Assembly: GCA_017592775.1 (NCBI GenBank)
Contig: JAGFNJ010000038.1
Span: 1-52,718 of the forward strand
From: Candidatus Accumulibacter conexus
GTDB lineage: Bacteria; Pseudomonadota; Gammaproteobacteria; Burkholderiales; Rhodocyclaceae
Direction: 5' to 3'
DNA: 52,718 nt
The notes under the pieces are model-generated. The model searched no databases and had not been told where the DNA came from. It saw only the letters and a list, made by a program, of their open reading frames with translations. This document shows, in pieces, positions 8,273-15,891 of this stretch (its first letter is position 1; the number at the start of each line of letters is the position of its first letter). The position numbers and the translations under genes are program-made.

Positions 8273-8965
8273 TCAGGCCAGAGCCCGGTCGACCGCCGCC
8301 TGCGCGTGGATCGCGGCGGTGTCGAACAGAGGCAGCGGAGAATCGTTGGCACCGACGAGCAGCGCGATCTCGGTGCAGCCGAGGATGACCGCCTGCGCCC
8401 CCTGCGCTGCCAGCTCGTCGATCACCTTGCGGTAGAGTTCGCGCGACTCGTGGCGGATGATGCCGCGGCAGAGTTCGTCGTAGATGATGCGATGGACGGC
8501 GGCACGCGCGGCGGCGGCGGGAACGACGACGCGCAGGCCGTGGTGCTGTTGCAGGCGGTCGCGGTAGAAGGCTTCCTCCATCGTGAAGCGGGTGCCGAGC
8601 AGGCCGACGGTGTGGTGGCCCGAATCCGCGACCGCCGTCGCCGTCGCGTCGGCGATGTGCAGCAGGGGGATCGTCACCGCCGCTTCGATTTCGGCGGCGA
8701 CACGGTGCATGGTGTTGGTGCACAGCAGCAGGAAGTCGGCCCCGGCCGCCTGCAGCGCGACCGCGGTCCGCGCCAGCAGGGCGCCGGCGGCATCCCAGTC
8801 GCCTGTCTCCTGCAGCCGCTCGACGTCGTGGAAATCGACGCTGTAGAGGATCAGCTTCGCCGAGTGCAGGCCGCCGAGACGGGCGCGGACCTCCTCGTTG
8901 ATCTGCCGGTAGTAGGGCAGCGTCGATTCCCAGCTCATGCCGCCGATGAGGCCGATCGTCTTCAT
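8273..8965 (-). CDS. Aspartate/glutamate racemase family protein
   Basis: A 230-aa cofactor-independent amino-acid racemase. It starts at MKTIGLIGGMSWESTLPYYR, the family N-terminus; the longer upstream frame is Arg/Ala-rich and overlaps the neighbouring gene. The two catalytic cysteines are visible in LLLCTNTMH and VILGCTEIAL. The expected reaction is interconversion of L- and D-aspartate (or a related substrate) through Cys-based deprotonation. Its start lies 40 bp from the FAD-oxidoreductase stop on the same strand, so the two may form an operon. About 210 bp without a gene separate it from the VTT-reductase downstream. Confidence 0.92.
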   Translation of the reverse strand: MKTIGLIGGMSWESTLPYYRQINEEVRARLGGLHSAKLILYSVDFHDVERLQETGDWDAAGALLARTAVALQAAGADFLLLCTNTMHRVAAEIEAAVTIPLLHIADATATAVADSGHHTVGLLGTRFTMEEAFYRDRLQQHHGLRVVVPAAAARAAVHRIIYDELCRGIIRHESRELYRKVIDELAAQGAQAVILGCTEIALLVGANDSPLPLFDTAAIHAQAAVDRALA

Positions 8966-9005
8966 CGCCCGCACCCGAATTGCCTGGCTGCGTCGGCCGG
9001 CGGCT

Positions 9006-10208
9006 TCACGCGCTTCCTCCGGGCAGATCGGCGAAGAGACGCATGAAGCGGCGGTCGATCCAGTCCTTCCAGTGCCAGACCCAGCGTCCGGCGGCAGAGA
9101 AGGCGCCGCGCGAGGCGACGGCACAGCGGTCGCCGGTGCTGATCAGCGCCAGCCAGCGGCGCTGCGGGCGGAAGTGGATGAGCGTGCCGCCGGCGACGGC
9201 GCGGCGCAGGTTGCCGGCCAGCGGCTGGCCCATGCGGACGGCGAAGACGCCCGCCTTCTCGCGCGGATGGTCGATCATCGACGCGCAGTCACCGGCAGCG
9301 AAGATGCGCGTTTCGTCCGCCACCTGCAGCGTCTCGCCGACGCGCAGGAAACCGTCGTCATCGACCGCCAGGCCGCTGTCGCGCAGCCACGCTGCGCCGC
9401 CGGCGCGGGTCACCCAGACCACCTCGTCGGCGGCCAGCCGCTCGGCGCCGTTCGTCCCCTGCCACTGCAGCCAGCCGGCACCGGCGTCATCGACGGTAGC
9501 GGCGAGGTGCAGTTGCACGCCACGCGCCGTCAGCACGCGGCGAAACTGGTGCCGCACGGCGCGCGAGTGCGTCGCCAGGATGTCCGTGTCGCGCGTCAGC
9601 AGGTGCCAGCGCAGCCGTTCGGGGTCGGCGTGCAGCTGCGCGAACTCCTGCCGCAGGCGGTGCTGCATGGCGAGCAGCAGCTCGACGCCGGCGGCACCGC
9701 CGCCGACGACGGCGATCGTCAGCGGTTGTGCCGCCGCGTCGCCGGCAGCGGCGAGCAGCCGCGCACGTTGCAGCAGCGCCAGCCAGCGCTCGTTGAAGCC
9801 GCTGATCGGCTTCACCGGGACGACGTGCATGCTGCCTTCGGCGCCGAGGTCGATGCGCGGCGTCGAGCCGACGTTGATCGACAGCAGATCCCATGACAGG
9901 CTGCGGCCGCTGCGGCAGTGCGCCAGGCGGGCGCCGCGATCGATGCCGGTCACCTCGTCGGCGACGAAGCGGGCGCCGGCGAAGGCCGCCAGCCGCGGCA
10001 GGTCGATGTGCACCTGGTCGAAGTCGTAATGCCCGGCGACGTAGCCGGGCAGCATGCCGGAGTAGGGGGTGCGGGCGGAGCTCGAGACGACCGTCAGGCG
10101 GGCGCCGGCAAGCGGCTGCAACCCGAGTTCGCGCAGGACGATGACGTGGCTGTGGCCGCCGCCGACGAGCAGGATCTCGCCTGGGCGGCCGGATTCGGAG
10201 GAGGGCAT
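9006..10208 (-). CDS. FAD-dependent pyridine-nucleotide oxidoreductase (SelD N-terminal-domain type)
   Basis: A 400-aa flavoprotein starting at MPSSESGRPGEILLVGGGHS. The N-terminal FAD-binding segment is LLVGGGHSHVIVL, the NAD(P) motif is IAVVGGGAAGVELLLAMQHRL (about 170-190), and the C-terminal FAD motif is TRIFAAGDCASM. It resembles the stand-alone form of the domain found fused ahead of selenide-water dikinase (SelD) in some bacteria and is related to NDH-2 enzymes. No selD gene is present in the window, so a role in selenium metabolism is not supported here. The upstream frame to 10487 is a non-genic extension. Confidence 0.85.
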   Translation of the reverse strand: MPSSESGRPGEILLVGGGHSHVIVLRELGLQPLAGARLTVVSSSARTPYSGMLPGYVAGHYDFDQVHIDLPRLAAFAGARFVADEVTGIDRGARLAHCRSGRSLSWDLLSINVGSTPRIDLGAEGSMHVVPVKPISGFNERWLALLQRARLLAAAGDAAAQPLTIAVVGGGAAGVELLLAMQHRLRQEFAQLHADPERLRWHLLTRDTDILATHSRAVRHQFRRVLTARGVQLHLAATVDDAGAGWLQWQGTNGAERLAADEVVWVTRAGGAAWLRDSGLAVDDDGFLRVGETLQVADETRIFAAGDCASMIDHPREKAGVFAVRMGQPLAGNLRRAVAGGTLIHFRPQRRWLALISTGDRCAVASRGAFSAAGRWVWHWKDWIDRRFMRLFADLPGGSA

Positions 10209-10422
10209 GGCTTGCAGGCTGGGCAGTTTCCGGGCGCGAGGTCGACGAGTGTAGCGAAAGCGTGGCCGCGTGCGCGGCGCGTTGTAAGGAAAGAGCCGGC
10301 GCGGGCGACGAAACGGTAGCAAACGGCACGAGAATGGCGCCAAGTGGCACCATTTGCGCTGCAGCGTGGTCGAAGAGGCCTGGGCTGCAGAGCCTGTCCT
10401 GCCCAAATGGAGAAGAAAAACG

Positions 10423-10926
10423 ATGAACCGCAGACAACTGATCACCGGCGCCGGCGCCCTGTTTGGCCTCGGCATGCTGCCCTTCACCGTTGCCGGCGGC
10501 GCCGGGCGCAGCTTCCCGCTGCAAAAGACCAGCGCCGAATGGAAGCAGCTCGTGTCGCCGGCGGCCTACCAGGTGCTGTTCGAGGAGGGCACCGAGCGCG
10601 CCGGCAGCAGTCCGCTGAACGACGAGAAGCGTGCCGGCACCTACGTCTGCGCCGCCTGTTCCAACCCACTGTTCGACAGCGCCAGCAAGTACGACAGCGG
10701 TACCGGCTGGCCGAGCTTCTGGCAGCCGCTGCCGGGTGCGCTCGGCACCTCGACCGACTACAAGCTGATCTACCCGCGCACCGAGTACCACTGCGCGCGT
10801 TGCGGTGGCCACCAGGGTCACGTCTTCAACGACGGCCCGCCACCGACCGGCAAGCGCTACTGCAACAACGGCGTCGCGCTCGCCTTCGTCCCGAAGGGAA
10901 CGCCGCTGCCGGCGCTGCGGACATGA
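10423..10926 (+). CDS. msrB: Peptide-methionine (R)-S-oxide reductase MsrB, probably exported
   Basis: A 167-aa protein starting at MNRRQLITGAGALFGLGMLP, a twin-arginine-like or Sec signal peptide ahead of the MsrB domain. Zinc-binding CxxC pairs are CAAC and CARC. The FWQPL and GHVFNDGP segments and the catalytic cysteine in RYCNNGVALAF are present (RYCxN is the family signature). It repairs oxidised methionine residues, here probably in the periplasm. A GGAG ribosome site lies about 10 nt upstream. The gene is divergent from the FAD-oxidoreductase and upstream of a VTT membrane protein, suggesting a redox or envelope-maintenance neighbourhood. Confidence 0.93.
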   Translation: MNRRQLITGAGALFGLGMLPFTVAGGAGRSFPLQKTSAEWKQLVSPAAYQVLFEEGTERAGSSPLNDEKRAGTYVCAACSNPLFDSASKYDSGTGWPSFWQPLPGALGTSTDYKLIYPRTEYHCARCGGHQGHVFNDGPPPTGKRYCNNGVALAFVPKGTPLPALRT

Positions 10927-11056
10927 GCCAGAGCCGCTGCCGGTGGCGCGAAGCGTGCCGCGCGGCCGGCGGCGGTTGCACGGCCCGTCCGGCGCTGCAG
11001 TCGGCCGCTGCCGCCGACTCCCGCAGCCGGCGCGCACGGTTGCCGGCGACGCCGCG

Positions 11057-11650
11057 ATGACTGCTGGCCAGCGCGGCAGCGCGCTGCTCGTGCGGCACGG
11101 CCGCCTGCTTGCCGTCTTCGCCTTCCTGACGCTGCTCGCCGCCGGCTTCGCGCTGCTCGGGGCCGGCGAGCATTTCAGCGTCGAGGCGATCCGGCAACGC
11201 CTGCTGCTGCACCCGGTGTGGGGCTTCCTGATCTTCGTCGGCCTGTTCGCCCTCGGCAACCTGCTGCAGGTTCCCGGCTGGCTCTTCCTGGCGGCGGCGG
11301 TGGTGGCGCTCGGACCGGCGACCGGCGGCGTGCTCACGTACCTCGCCGCCGCCACCGCCTGCGCCACGACCTTCCTCGTCGTCCGCCGGATCGGCGGCAA
11401 CGCGCTGCGCGAATTCCACCAGCCGTGGGCGCGGCAGCTCTTCGCGCAGCTCGATTCCTCGCCTGAGCTGGCGGTCGCCGGTCTGCGCCTGATGTTCCAG
11501 ACGATGCCGGCGCTCAACGTCGCCCTTGGCCTGTCGGGAATCCCGTTTCGCGCCTACCTCAGCGGCACGCTGCTCGGCCTGCCATTGCCGATCGCCGTCT
11601 ATTGCCTGTTCTTCGACCAGGTCGGCCGCATCCTCGGTAGCGGCAGCTGA
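11057..11650 (+). CDS. TVP38/TMEM64 (VTT domain) family membrane protein
   Basis: A 197-aa integral membrane protein. It has a first membrane helix (about 15-35), then the VTT core: FLIFVGLFALGNLLQVPGWLF, an Ala-rich helix, the RRIGGNALREFHQ segment, and LMFQTMPALNVALGLSGIPFRAYL. These proteins belong to the DedA/VTT superfamily of lipid-scramblase or transporter-like folds; the bacterial function is not settled. It is 130 bp downstream of msrB on the same strand. It is the second VTT domain in the region and is more divergent from the one fused to the flavoprotein than a recent duplicate would be. Confidence 0.88.
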   Translation: MTAGQRGSALLVRHGRLLAVFAFLTLLAAGFALLGAGEHFSVEAIRQRLLLHPVWGFLIFVGLFALGNLLQVPGWLFLAAAVVALGPATGGVLTYLAAATACATTFLVVRRIGGNALREFHQPWARQLFAQLDSSPELAVAGLRLMFQTMPALNVALGLSGIPFRAYLSGTLLGLPLPIAVYCLFFDQVGRILGSGS

Positions 11651-11716
11651 GGCCCTTGCCGCTGCGGTGCGCCACGCCAGCGGCTGGCTCACGGCCGCTG
11701 TCCGCTTCAATCCATG

Positions 11717-11950
11717 CTACCGGGCGGCTTCGATCAACTCGATATCCTTTTTCAGCAGCTCGTTGACGAGTTGGCCAACGTCGACGCCGCGGGCGCGGGC
11801 GCAGACAAGCAGATAGGCTTCCACGTCGGCTTCCAGATACACCGGTAGATTCAAACGGGTCTGGGGTCGGTGGAACTGGCCACGCCGCCCATGCGAAAAA
11901 TCGATCTCGGCGGGGAGGTCTTCATCATGTTGATCGGTCTGATCGTTCAT
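11717..11950 (-). CDS. BrnA/CopG-like antitoxin, apparently orphan
   Basis: A 77-aa protein starting at MNDQTDQHDEDLPAEIDFSH. The body shows an IDFSxGxRGxF motif and a ribbon-helix-helix-like LNLPVYLEADVEAYLLVCAR segment ending in NELLKKDIELIE. This resembles BrnA-type and CopG-like antitoxins, which repress their own operon and neutralise an RNase toxin. No toxin gene is found on either side: the frame upstream (11951-12085) has no toxin motif. It may be an orphan or a remnant of a module. The 170 bp between this gene and the metallophosphoesterase hold no other gene. Confidence 0.7.
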   Translation of the reverse strand: MNDQTDQHDEDLPAEIDFSHGRRGQFHRPQTRLNLPVYLEADVEAYLLVCARARGVDVGQLVNELLKKDIELIEAAR

Positions 11951-12123
11951 GGCGTTCAGTTGGGCTGAGGAACGAAGCCCGACAACCGGAGCGAACCCGG
12001 CGAACCGGGAAGCCGCCGAGCCGTCGGTGCCCTGATCGTGTCGGTCTGCGGCTGACCGTGACGCGATGACACTCGCCACGGCCATTTCTGGAGATCACCT
12101 GGGGCCGTTGCCGCTCGTCCCGG

Positions 12124-13080
12124 CTACACCGGCGGCTGGCAGGCAGGCGGCATCGCCTGCTGCCGGCTGAACGGTGGCCCGTTGCGGATGCGCGCGAAGT
12201 ACGACAACCAGGCAGCCGAACCAGGTGGCCAGTTGGCGAGAAACTGCTCCTGCCAGCGCCCGCCGTCGAAGACGATCGGCAGCGCGTCGACATGCAGTCC
12301 GGCCGCACGCAGGCCGTAGAGCGTCGGGTGCGGCGACGGCGAGAGGGCAATCCGGGTCAGCAGCCCGTCCTGCTCGCCGGCGAAATTGGGCATCCCCGCC
12401 GCGCCGTTGTTGATGACGACGCGCGGCTGGCGGCCGTCGCCGAACGAGCGCAGCGCCGGCAGGCAGGTGTGCGTGCTGGCGAAGACATCGACCGCGGCGG
12501 CGGTGAATGCCTGGTCGATCCACTGCCGGTTGTTCGCGTCGTCGAGCGCGGCGGCAGCGAAGCGCCAGCCGGCGAGCGAGTCGGCGTCGCCATGAACGAC
12601 GGCGGCCGCCGCCTCACCGACACGGTAGCGGGCGAACATCGGCAGCTTCGCCAGTGCCCCGACGATCGCCGGATGGCGTGTGGCGGTCGCCTGCAGGCGG
12701 GCGTGGATGCGGTTCGAGCGCTCGACGACCGCGTCGTCGACCGATTCCGGATAAGCGCAGCCACAGCCGGCGCCAGCCTGCGGTGCGACGAGTTCGGCCT
12801 CGACGTTGCCGACGATCGCGTCGTTGGCGAGCACCACCTCATTGATCGCGACGAAGCTGGCTTCGTCGACGTTGAACCAGTTGAAGTCGCCGTTGAAACA
12901 GAGAGCGGCGCTACCCCGTTCGGCGGCGAACAGGGCGCTGACGCGCGCCAGCGCCGGCAGGTTGCCGTACAGGCCGCCGACGACATAGAGGGTGTCGACC
13001 ACCCGCTCGGGCGCACGCGCGAGTGCGGCGGCGCCGTAGCGGTAGGCCAGCGGGCAGACGCGGCCGGCAGTCTTCGTCAT
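12124..13080 (-). CDS. Calcineurin-like metallophosphoesterase
   Basis: A 318-aa protein with metallophosphoesterase signatures in degenerate form: a GGLYGNLPALARV segment (equivalent to GDxHGN), FNGDFNWF (GDxx), IVGNVEAEL (GNxE-like), AVVHGDADS (HGD) and FASTHTC (GHTH-like). These are the metal ligands expected for a phosphodiesterase or phosphatase. The substrate cannot be predicted. The first motif lacks the usual Asp-x-His (GLYGN instead of GDIHGN), so activity or metal content may be altered. Its ATG overlaps the stop of the truncated ATPase frame upstream (TCAT at 13077-13080), suggesting translational coupling. Confidence 0.75.
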   Translation of the reverse strand: MTKTAGRVCPLAYRYGAAALARAPERVVDTLYVVGGLYGNLPALARVSALFAAERGSAALCFNGDFNWFNVDEASFVAINEVVLANDAIVGNVEAELVAPQAGAGCGCAYPESVDDAVVERSNRIHARLQATATRHPAIVGALAKLPMFARYRVGEAAAAVVHGDADSLAGWRFAAAALDDANNRQWIDQAFTAAAVDVFASTHTCLPALRSFGDGRQPRVVINNGAAGMPNFAGEQDGLLTRIALSPSPHPTLYGLRAAGLHVDALPIVFDGGRWQEQFLANWPPGSAAWLSYFARIRNGPPFSRQQAMPPACQPPV

Positions 13081-13451
13081 TGCTCGCGGCGCGAGGCGCC
13101 GGTCGATGAAGCCGTTCCGGCGAGCTTCGCTGCGCGCCCGGCGCGCCGGCTACAGTCAATCAGACCGCGCGACACCGGAAACAGACCAGGCGCGGGGCGC
13201 CCCTCGTCCGGGATCACCAGCTTGTCGAGATGATCGCTCAGGTGGATTGCGGCCGGGTCGAGTCGCGCGCGGTCACGTTCCAACTCGAGGTCGAGATCGA
13301 TCGCATCCCCGGTGGCCGCCAGCGCGAGCGTCGTCTTGCCTGTGTCGCGCGGTCCGACCAGCGCCACGGCGGGAGTGTACGCCGGGGCATCGCGAAGTGC
13401 CGAGGAGAGAATGCGCTCGATCATGGTTGCCATTGTGGAGTCATGTTCCAT
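13077..13451 (-). pseudogene. Truncated AAA ATPase (N-terminal half of the archaeal-ATPase/DUF4143 type)
   Basis: About 124 residues from MEHDSTMATMIERIL, with a Walker A (VGPRDTGKTTLALA), a DLDLELERDRARLDP segment and LVIPDEGRPAPGLFPVSRGL. That last stretch corresponds to the usual LVIIDEIQ..PxLFPVLRxLID region, here with the Walker B acidic pair changed. Full-length relatives of about 380-400 aa continue with sensor motifs and DUF4143. This frame ends soon after LIDCSRRAGR, so I call it a remnant. It may start at the ATG at 13433 instead. The stop overlaps the start of the metallophosphoesterase. Confidence 0.65.
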
Positions 13452-13807
13452 GCTCCGCAATGATGCCGGCGCCTGCGGCGTACAGCTTCGGCTGCGGCTG
13501 CGGCGGCGTTGCGGCATGCGTCGCAGTTGCGCCCGTCGCCTGGCGGAAAGTCTGTCCGCAGACTGCTGCTCCCGCGCGAACGGCCATGATGTCCAGGCGG
13601 GTGCAGTTGCCATCACGGACCCGGCGTGACGGCCGCCGGCGCAGCCGCGCCGCTCGCTGCCGCCGTGCCGGACAAGGATGGGAGATCCGACACGCCACTG
13701 CCGCAGATCCTCCGGGTGGCTCGCGGCAGTGACCCGATGCCTGTGACACCTCAGCCAGCAGGCTTGCTGCGTTGACCATTCTCCCAAGACGGGAGATGCT
13801 CTGCGTG
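13452..13807. other. Gene-poor spacer
   Basis: A 356-bp stretch between the truncated ATPase and higB. Open frames here are short, Arg/Ala-rich and lack a ribosome site. I see no RNA gene, repeat or recognisable protein motif. It probably contains the promoter of higBA at its right end, but no convincing -35/-10 pair can be read. Confidence 0.5.
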
Positions 13808-14206
13808 ATGAGGGTCATTGCCAAGAGCAGCCTGCAGAAGTTCTGGGAGCGCCCGGGTTGCGCCGATGCGCGAGGCCCGCTTCAAAGTGGGTACGAAGAG
13901 GCACTCGGAGCGAAGTGGCGCACACCACAGGACATCAAGGATCAGTTCGCCAGCGCGAGCATCTGCGGCAACAACCGCGTGGTATTCAACGTGGGCGGCA
14001 ACAAGTACCGGCTCGTGGTGGAAGTGCAGTATCAGGCGGGGATTGTCTGGGTGATGTTCGTCGGGACGCATGCACAGTACGACCGCATCGACGTGGAGAG
14101 CGTGAATGACTATTGGGCCGATCCGAAACGACGACGACCTGAAGGAAGTGTTCCGCAGTCTGGAGACGGTTTTCCAGGCCGAGGAGGGCACGCTGCAGGC
14201 CGATGA
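13808..14206 (+). CDS. higB: HigB-type mRNA interferase toxin, with unusual C-terminal extension
   Basis: A 132-aa frame starting at MRVIAKSSLQKFWER. The RelE-fold HigB pattern is clear: W-RTPQDIK, ASICGNNRVVFNVGGNKYRLVV, and WVMFVGTHAQYDRID. The toxin cleaves mRNA on the ribosome and is neutralised by HigA. Relatives normally stop shortly after the YDxID motif (about 95-105 aa). Here the frame continues about 30 residues (Pro/Arg/Gly-rich) and overlaps higA by 101 nt. This suggests a small frameshift at the 3' end. The catalytic core appears complete. Confidence 0.85.
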   Translation: MRVIAKSSLQKFWERPGCADARGPLQSGYEEALGAKWRTPQDIKDQFASASICGNNRVVFNVGGNKYRLVVEVQYQAGIVWVMFVGTHAQYDRIDVESVNDYWADPKRRRPEGSVPQSGDGFPGRGGHAAGR

Positions 14207-14465
14207 ACGCGACGTTCTGGTGACCTTGGTCGAGGCCTACGAGAACAAGCGCTGCGACTTCGGGCCCGCAGACCCGGTGGCGGCGATCAAGTTCCGCATG
14301 GAACAAGAGGGGCTGACGCCTCGTGACCTGGAGCCTTTCATCGGTTCGAGTGGGCGGGTGTCCGAGGTCCTGAACCGCAAGCGGCCACTCAGCCTGCGGA
14401 TGGTCAAACGGCTGCACGACGGGCTGAAGATTCCGTACGAGAGCCTGCTCGCCGAGGGTTCCTGA
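14106..14465 (+). CDS. higA: HigA-type antitoxin (XRE helix-turn-helix)
   Basis: A 119-aa antitoxin. The N-terminal part (about 1-60) is helical and acidic and contains ERDVLVTLVEAYENKR, typical of HigA proteins that pair with this HigB class. The C-terminal HTH is IKFRMEQEGLTPRDLEPFIG, followed by SSGRVSEVLNRKRPLSLRMV. It binds HigB and the operon promoter. The toxin gene precedes the antitoxin gene, the usual higBA order. Its ATG lies inside the 3' extension of higB, in another frame. Confidence 0.92.
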   Translation: MTIGPIRNDDDLKEVFRSLETVFQAEEGTLQADERDVLVTLVEAYENKRCDFGPADPVAAIKFRMEQEGLTPRDLEPFIGSSGRVSEVLNRKRPLSLRMVKRLHDGLKIPYESLLAEGS

Positions 14466-14722
14466 CTCCGCCACAGTTCTCGATTTCCTCCTCTTCTTGC
14501 TGCGTCGGCATCGACCATTCCGGGGCAGAAATCACGCGCAGGGGCCAGAGCCCAATTTCGCGAGGTCGAGCGTGGGTTCAGCGACCCATTGGCCGGCTCC
14601 GGCCAGCAGGGCGAACCGGCTTTCCTGCGCTGCAGGCGCGACTCACTTGGCCTGGCTGGTCGCGAGCGTGCGTGGGCGTCCTCCTTGCGGCCAGTCAGGG
14701 AACCTGCAGGAAAGGTACGCCC

Positions 14723-14812
14723 ATGAGCACTGCAATCCTTGCCAGCAAAGGCCAGATTGCCGTCCCAGCCGCTCTGCGAACGGCGCTGGGCGTTGGCGCT
14801 GGAGACCGCGAG
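14723..14812 (+). pseudogene. AbrB/MazE-type antitoxin N-terminal fragment
   Basis: An AGGAAAGG ribosome site 7 nt upstream leads to MSTAILASKGQIAVPAALRT, followed by ALGVGAGDR. This is the SpoVT/AbrB swapped-hairpin DNA-binding start (SKGQIxxPxxxRxxLGxxxGD). After GDR the expected VEF... strand is missing and the frame continues to 15115 with unrelated low-complexity sequence that runs into the phnC 3' end. It is therefore a truncated antitoxin remnant. No partner toxin (PIN or MazF) is found. The rest of 14466-15015 contains nothing else that I can support. Confidence 0.65.
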
Positions 14813-15015
14813 GAGTCCGACGAGATTGCCGCCGTGCGCCGGGACCCGAGCGACTCCGCCGCTGGCGCCGCAGGTGGCATGTGGGGATCAGTCTGGTGGG
14901 CCCTTGCACCTCAGCAAGCGGCCTCTCCCTCACCAGCGGATCGGGTGTGCATACTGGGACTGTCGCGCCGAAGCGGCAAGCGGGCGGCTGGAAGCGCCCT
15001 ACTGCTCGCATCGCA

Positions 15016-15891
15016 TCACGAACCGGGCGCCATTCCGGCCGCCGCAGCCGCTCCGGTCGGCACGGCTGCCGTCGCGTCGGCTGCGGGCAGTGGTCGCGGC
15101 AGCGCCGGCGCGTGATAGAGCCTGGCGAGTTCGTCGTCGCCGACCGCCGCCAGCGGCAGGTCGAAGGCGATGCGGCCATGGGCGAGGCCGATGACGCGCT
15201 CGCAGAGCTGCGGCAGCAGGGCAGGGCTGTGTACGACGCTGAGCAGCGTCACGCCGGCATCCGCGCCGGCCGCGTTCGCCAGCAGCGCGCAGACTTCGCC
15301 GGCCGCCGCCGGATCGAGCGCCGCCGTCGGCTCGTCGGCGAGGATCAGCCGTGGCCGTTGCAGCAGCAGGCGGGCGATCGCCACCTTCTGTCGCTCGCCA
15401 CCCGAGAGGCGATCGGCGCGCGTCGCGCAGCGATCGCCGAGGCCGACTGCGTGCAGCGCCTGGCGGGCGGCGGCGACCTCGTCCGCGGCAAAGCAGCGTG
15501 TCCAACTGCGCCAGCCGCCGACCCTGCCGAGGCAGCCGACGAGGACGTTGTCGAGCGCCGACAGGCGGGCGACGAGGTGCAGCCCCTGCATCACCTGCCC
15601 GACGTCGCGGCGCAGCGTCCGCAGATCGGTCGCCGACGGCGGTGGCAGCCGCTGCCCGAGGACGCTGACGACCCCATCGCCGCGGGTGACGAAGCCGCTG
15701 AGGAGTTTCAGCAGCGTCGACTTGCCGGCGCCGTTGTGGCCGACGATGGCGACCCGCTCGCCGGCTGTGATGGCGAGCGAATCGATCGCCAGCAGCGTCC
15801 GCCCGCCGGCCGTGCAGCGGACGCCGCGCAACTCGATGACCGGCGACCCGTGGTTGCCGGCAGCGGCAGCGATGGCGACGGAGCTGTTCAT
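15016..15891 (-). CDS. phnC: Phosphonate/phosphite-type ABC transporter ATP-binding protein
   Basis: A 291-aa ABC ATPase. Walker A is GHNGAGKST, followed by a Q-loop (VGQVMQG), the signature LSGGERQKVAIARLLL, Walker B LILADEPTAALDP and the switch His in LSVVHSP. The sequence LVARLSALDNVLVG resembles PhnC proteins. It energises uptake of phosphonates, phosphite or phosphate esters. It overlaps the permease gene by ATGA (15888-15891). The C-terminus (about 255-291) is Ala/Pro-rich and probably not part of the core fold. Only the transporter is present here, so the substrate cannot be fixed. Confidence 0.88.
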   Translation of the reverse strand: MNSSVAIAAAAGNHGSPVIELRGVRCTAGGRTLLAIDSLAITAGERVAIVGHNGAGKSTLLKLLSGFVTRGDGVVSVLGQRLPPPSATDLRTLRRDVGQVMQGLHLVARLSALDNVLVGCLGRVGGWRSWTRCFAADEVAAARQALHAVGLGDRCATRADRLSGGERQKVAIARLLLQRPRLILADEPTAALDPAAAGEVCALLANAAGADAGVTLLSVVHSPALLPQLCERVIGLAHGRIAFDLPLAAVGDDELARLYHAPALPRPLPAADATAAVPTGAAAAAGMAPGS

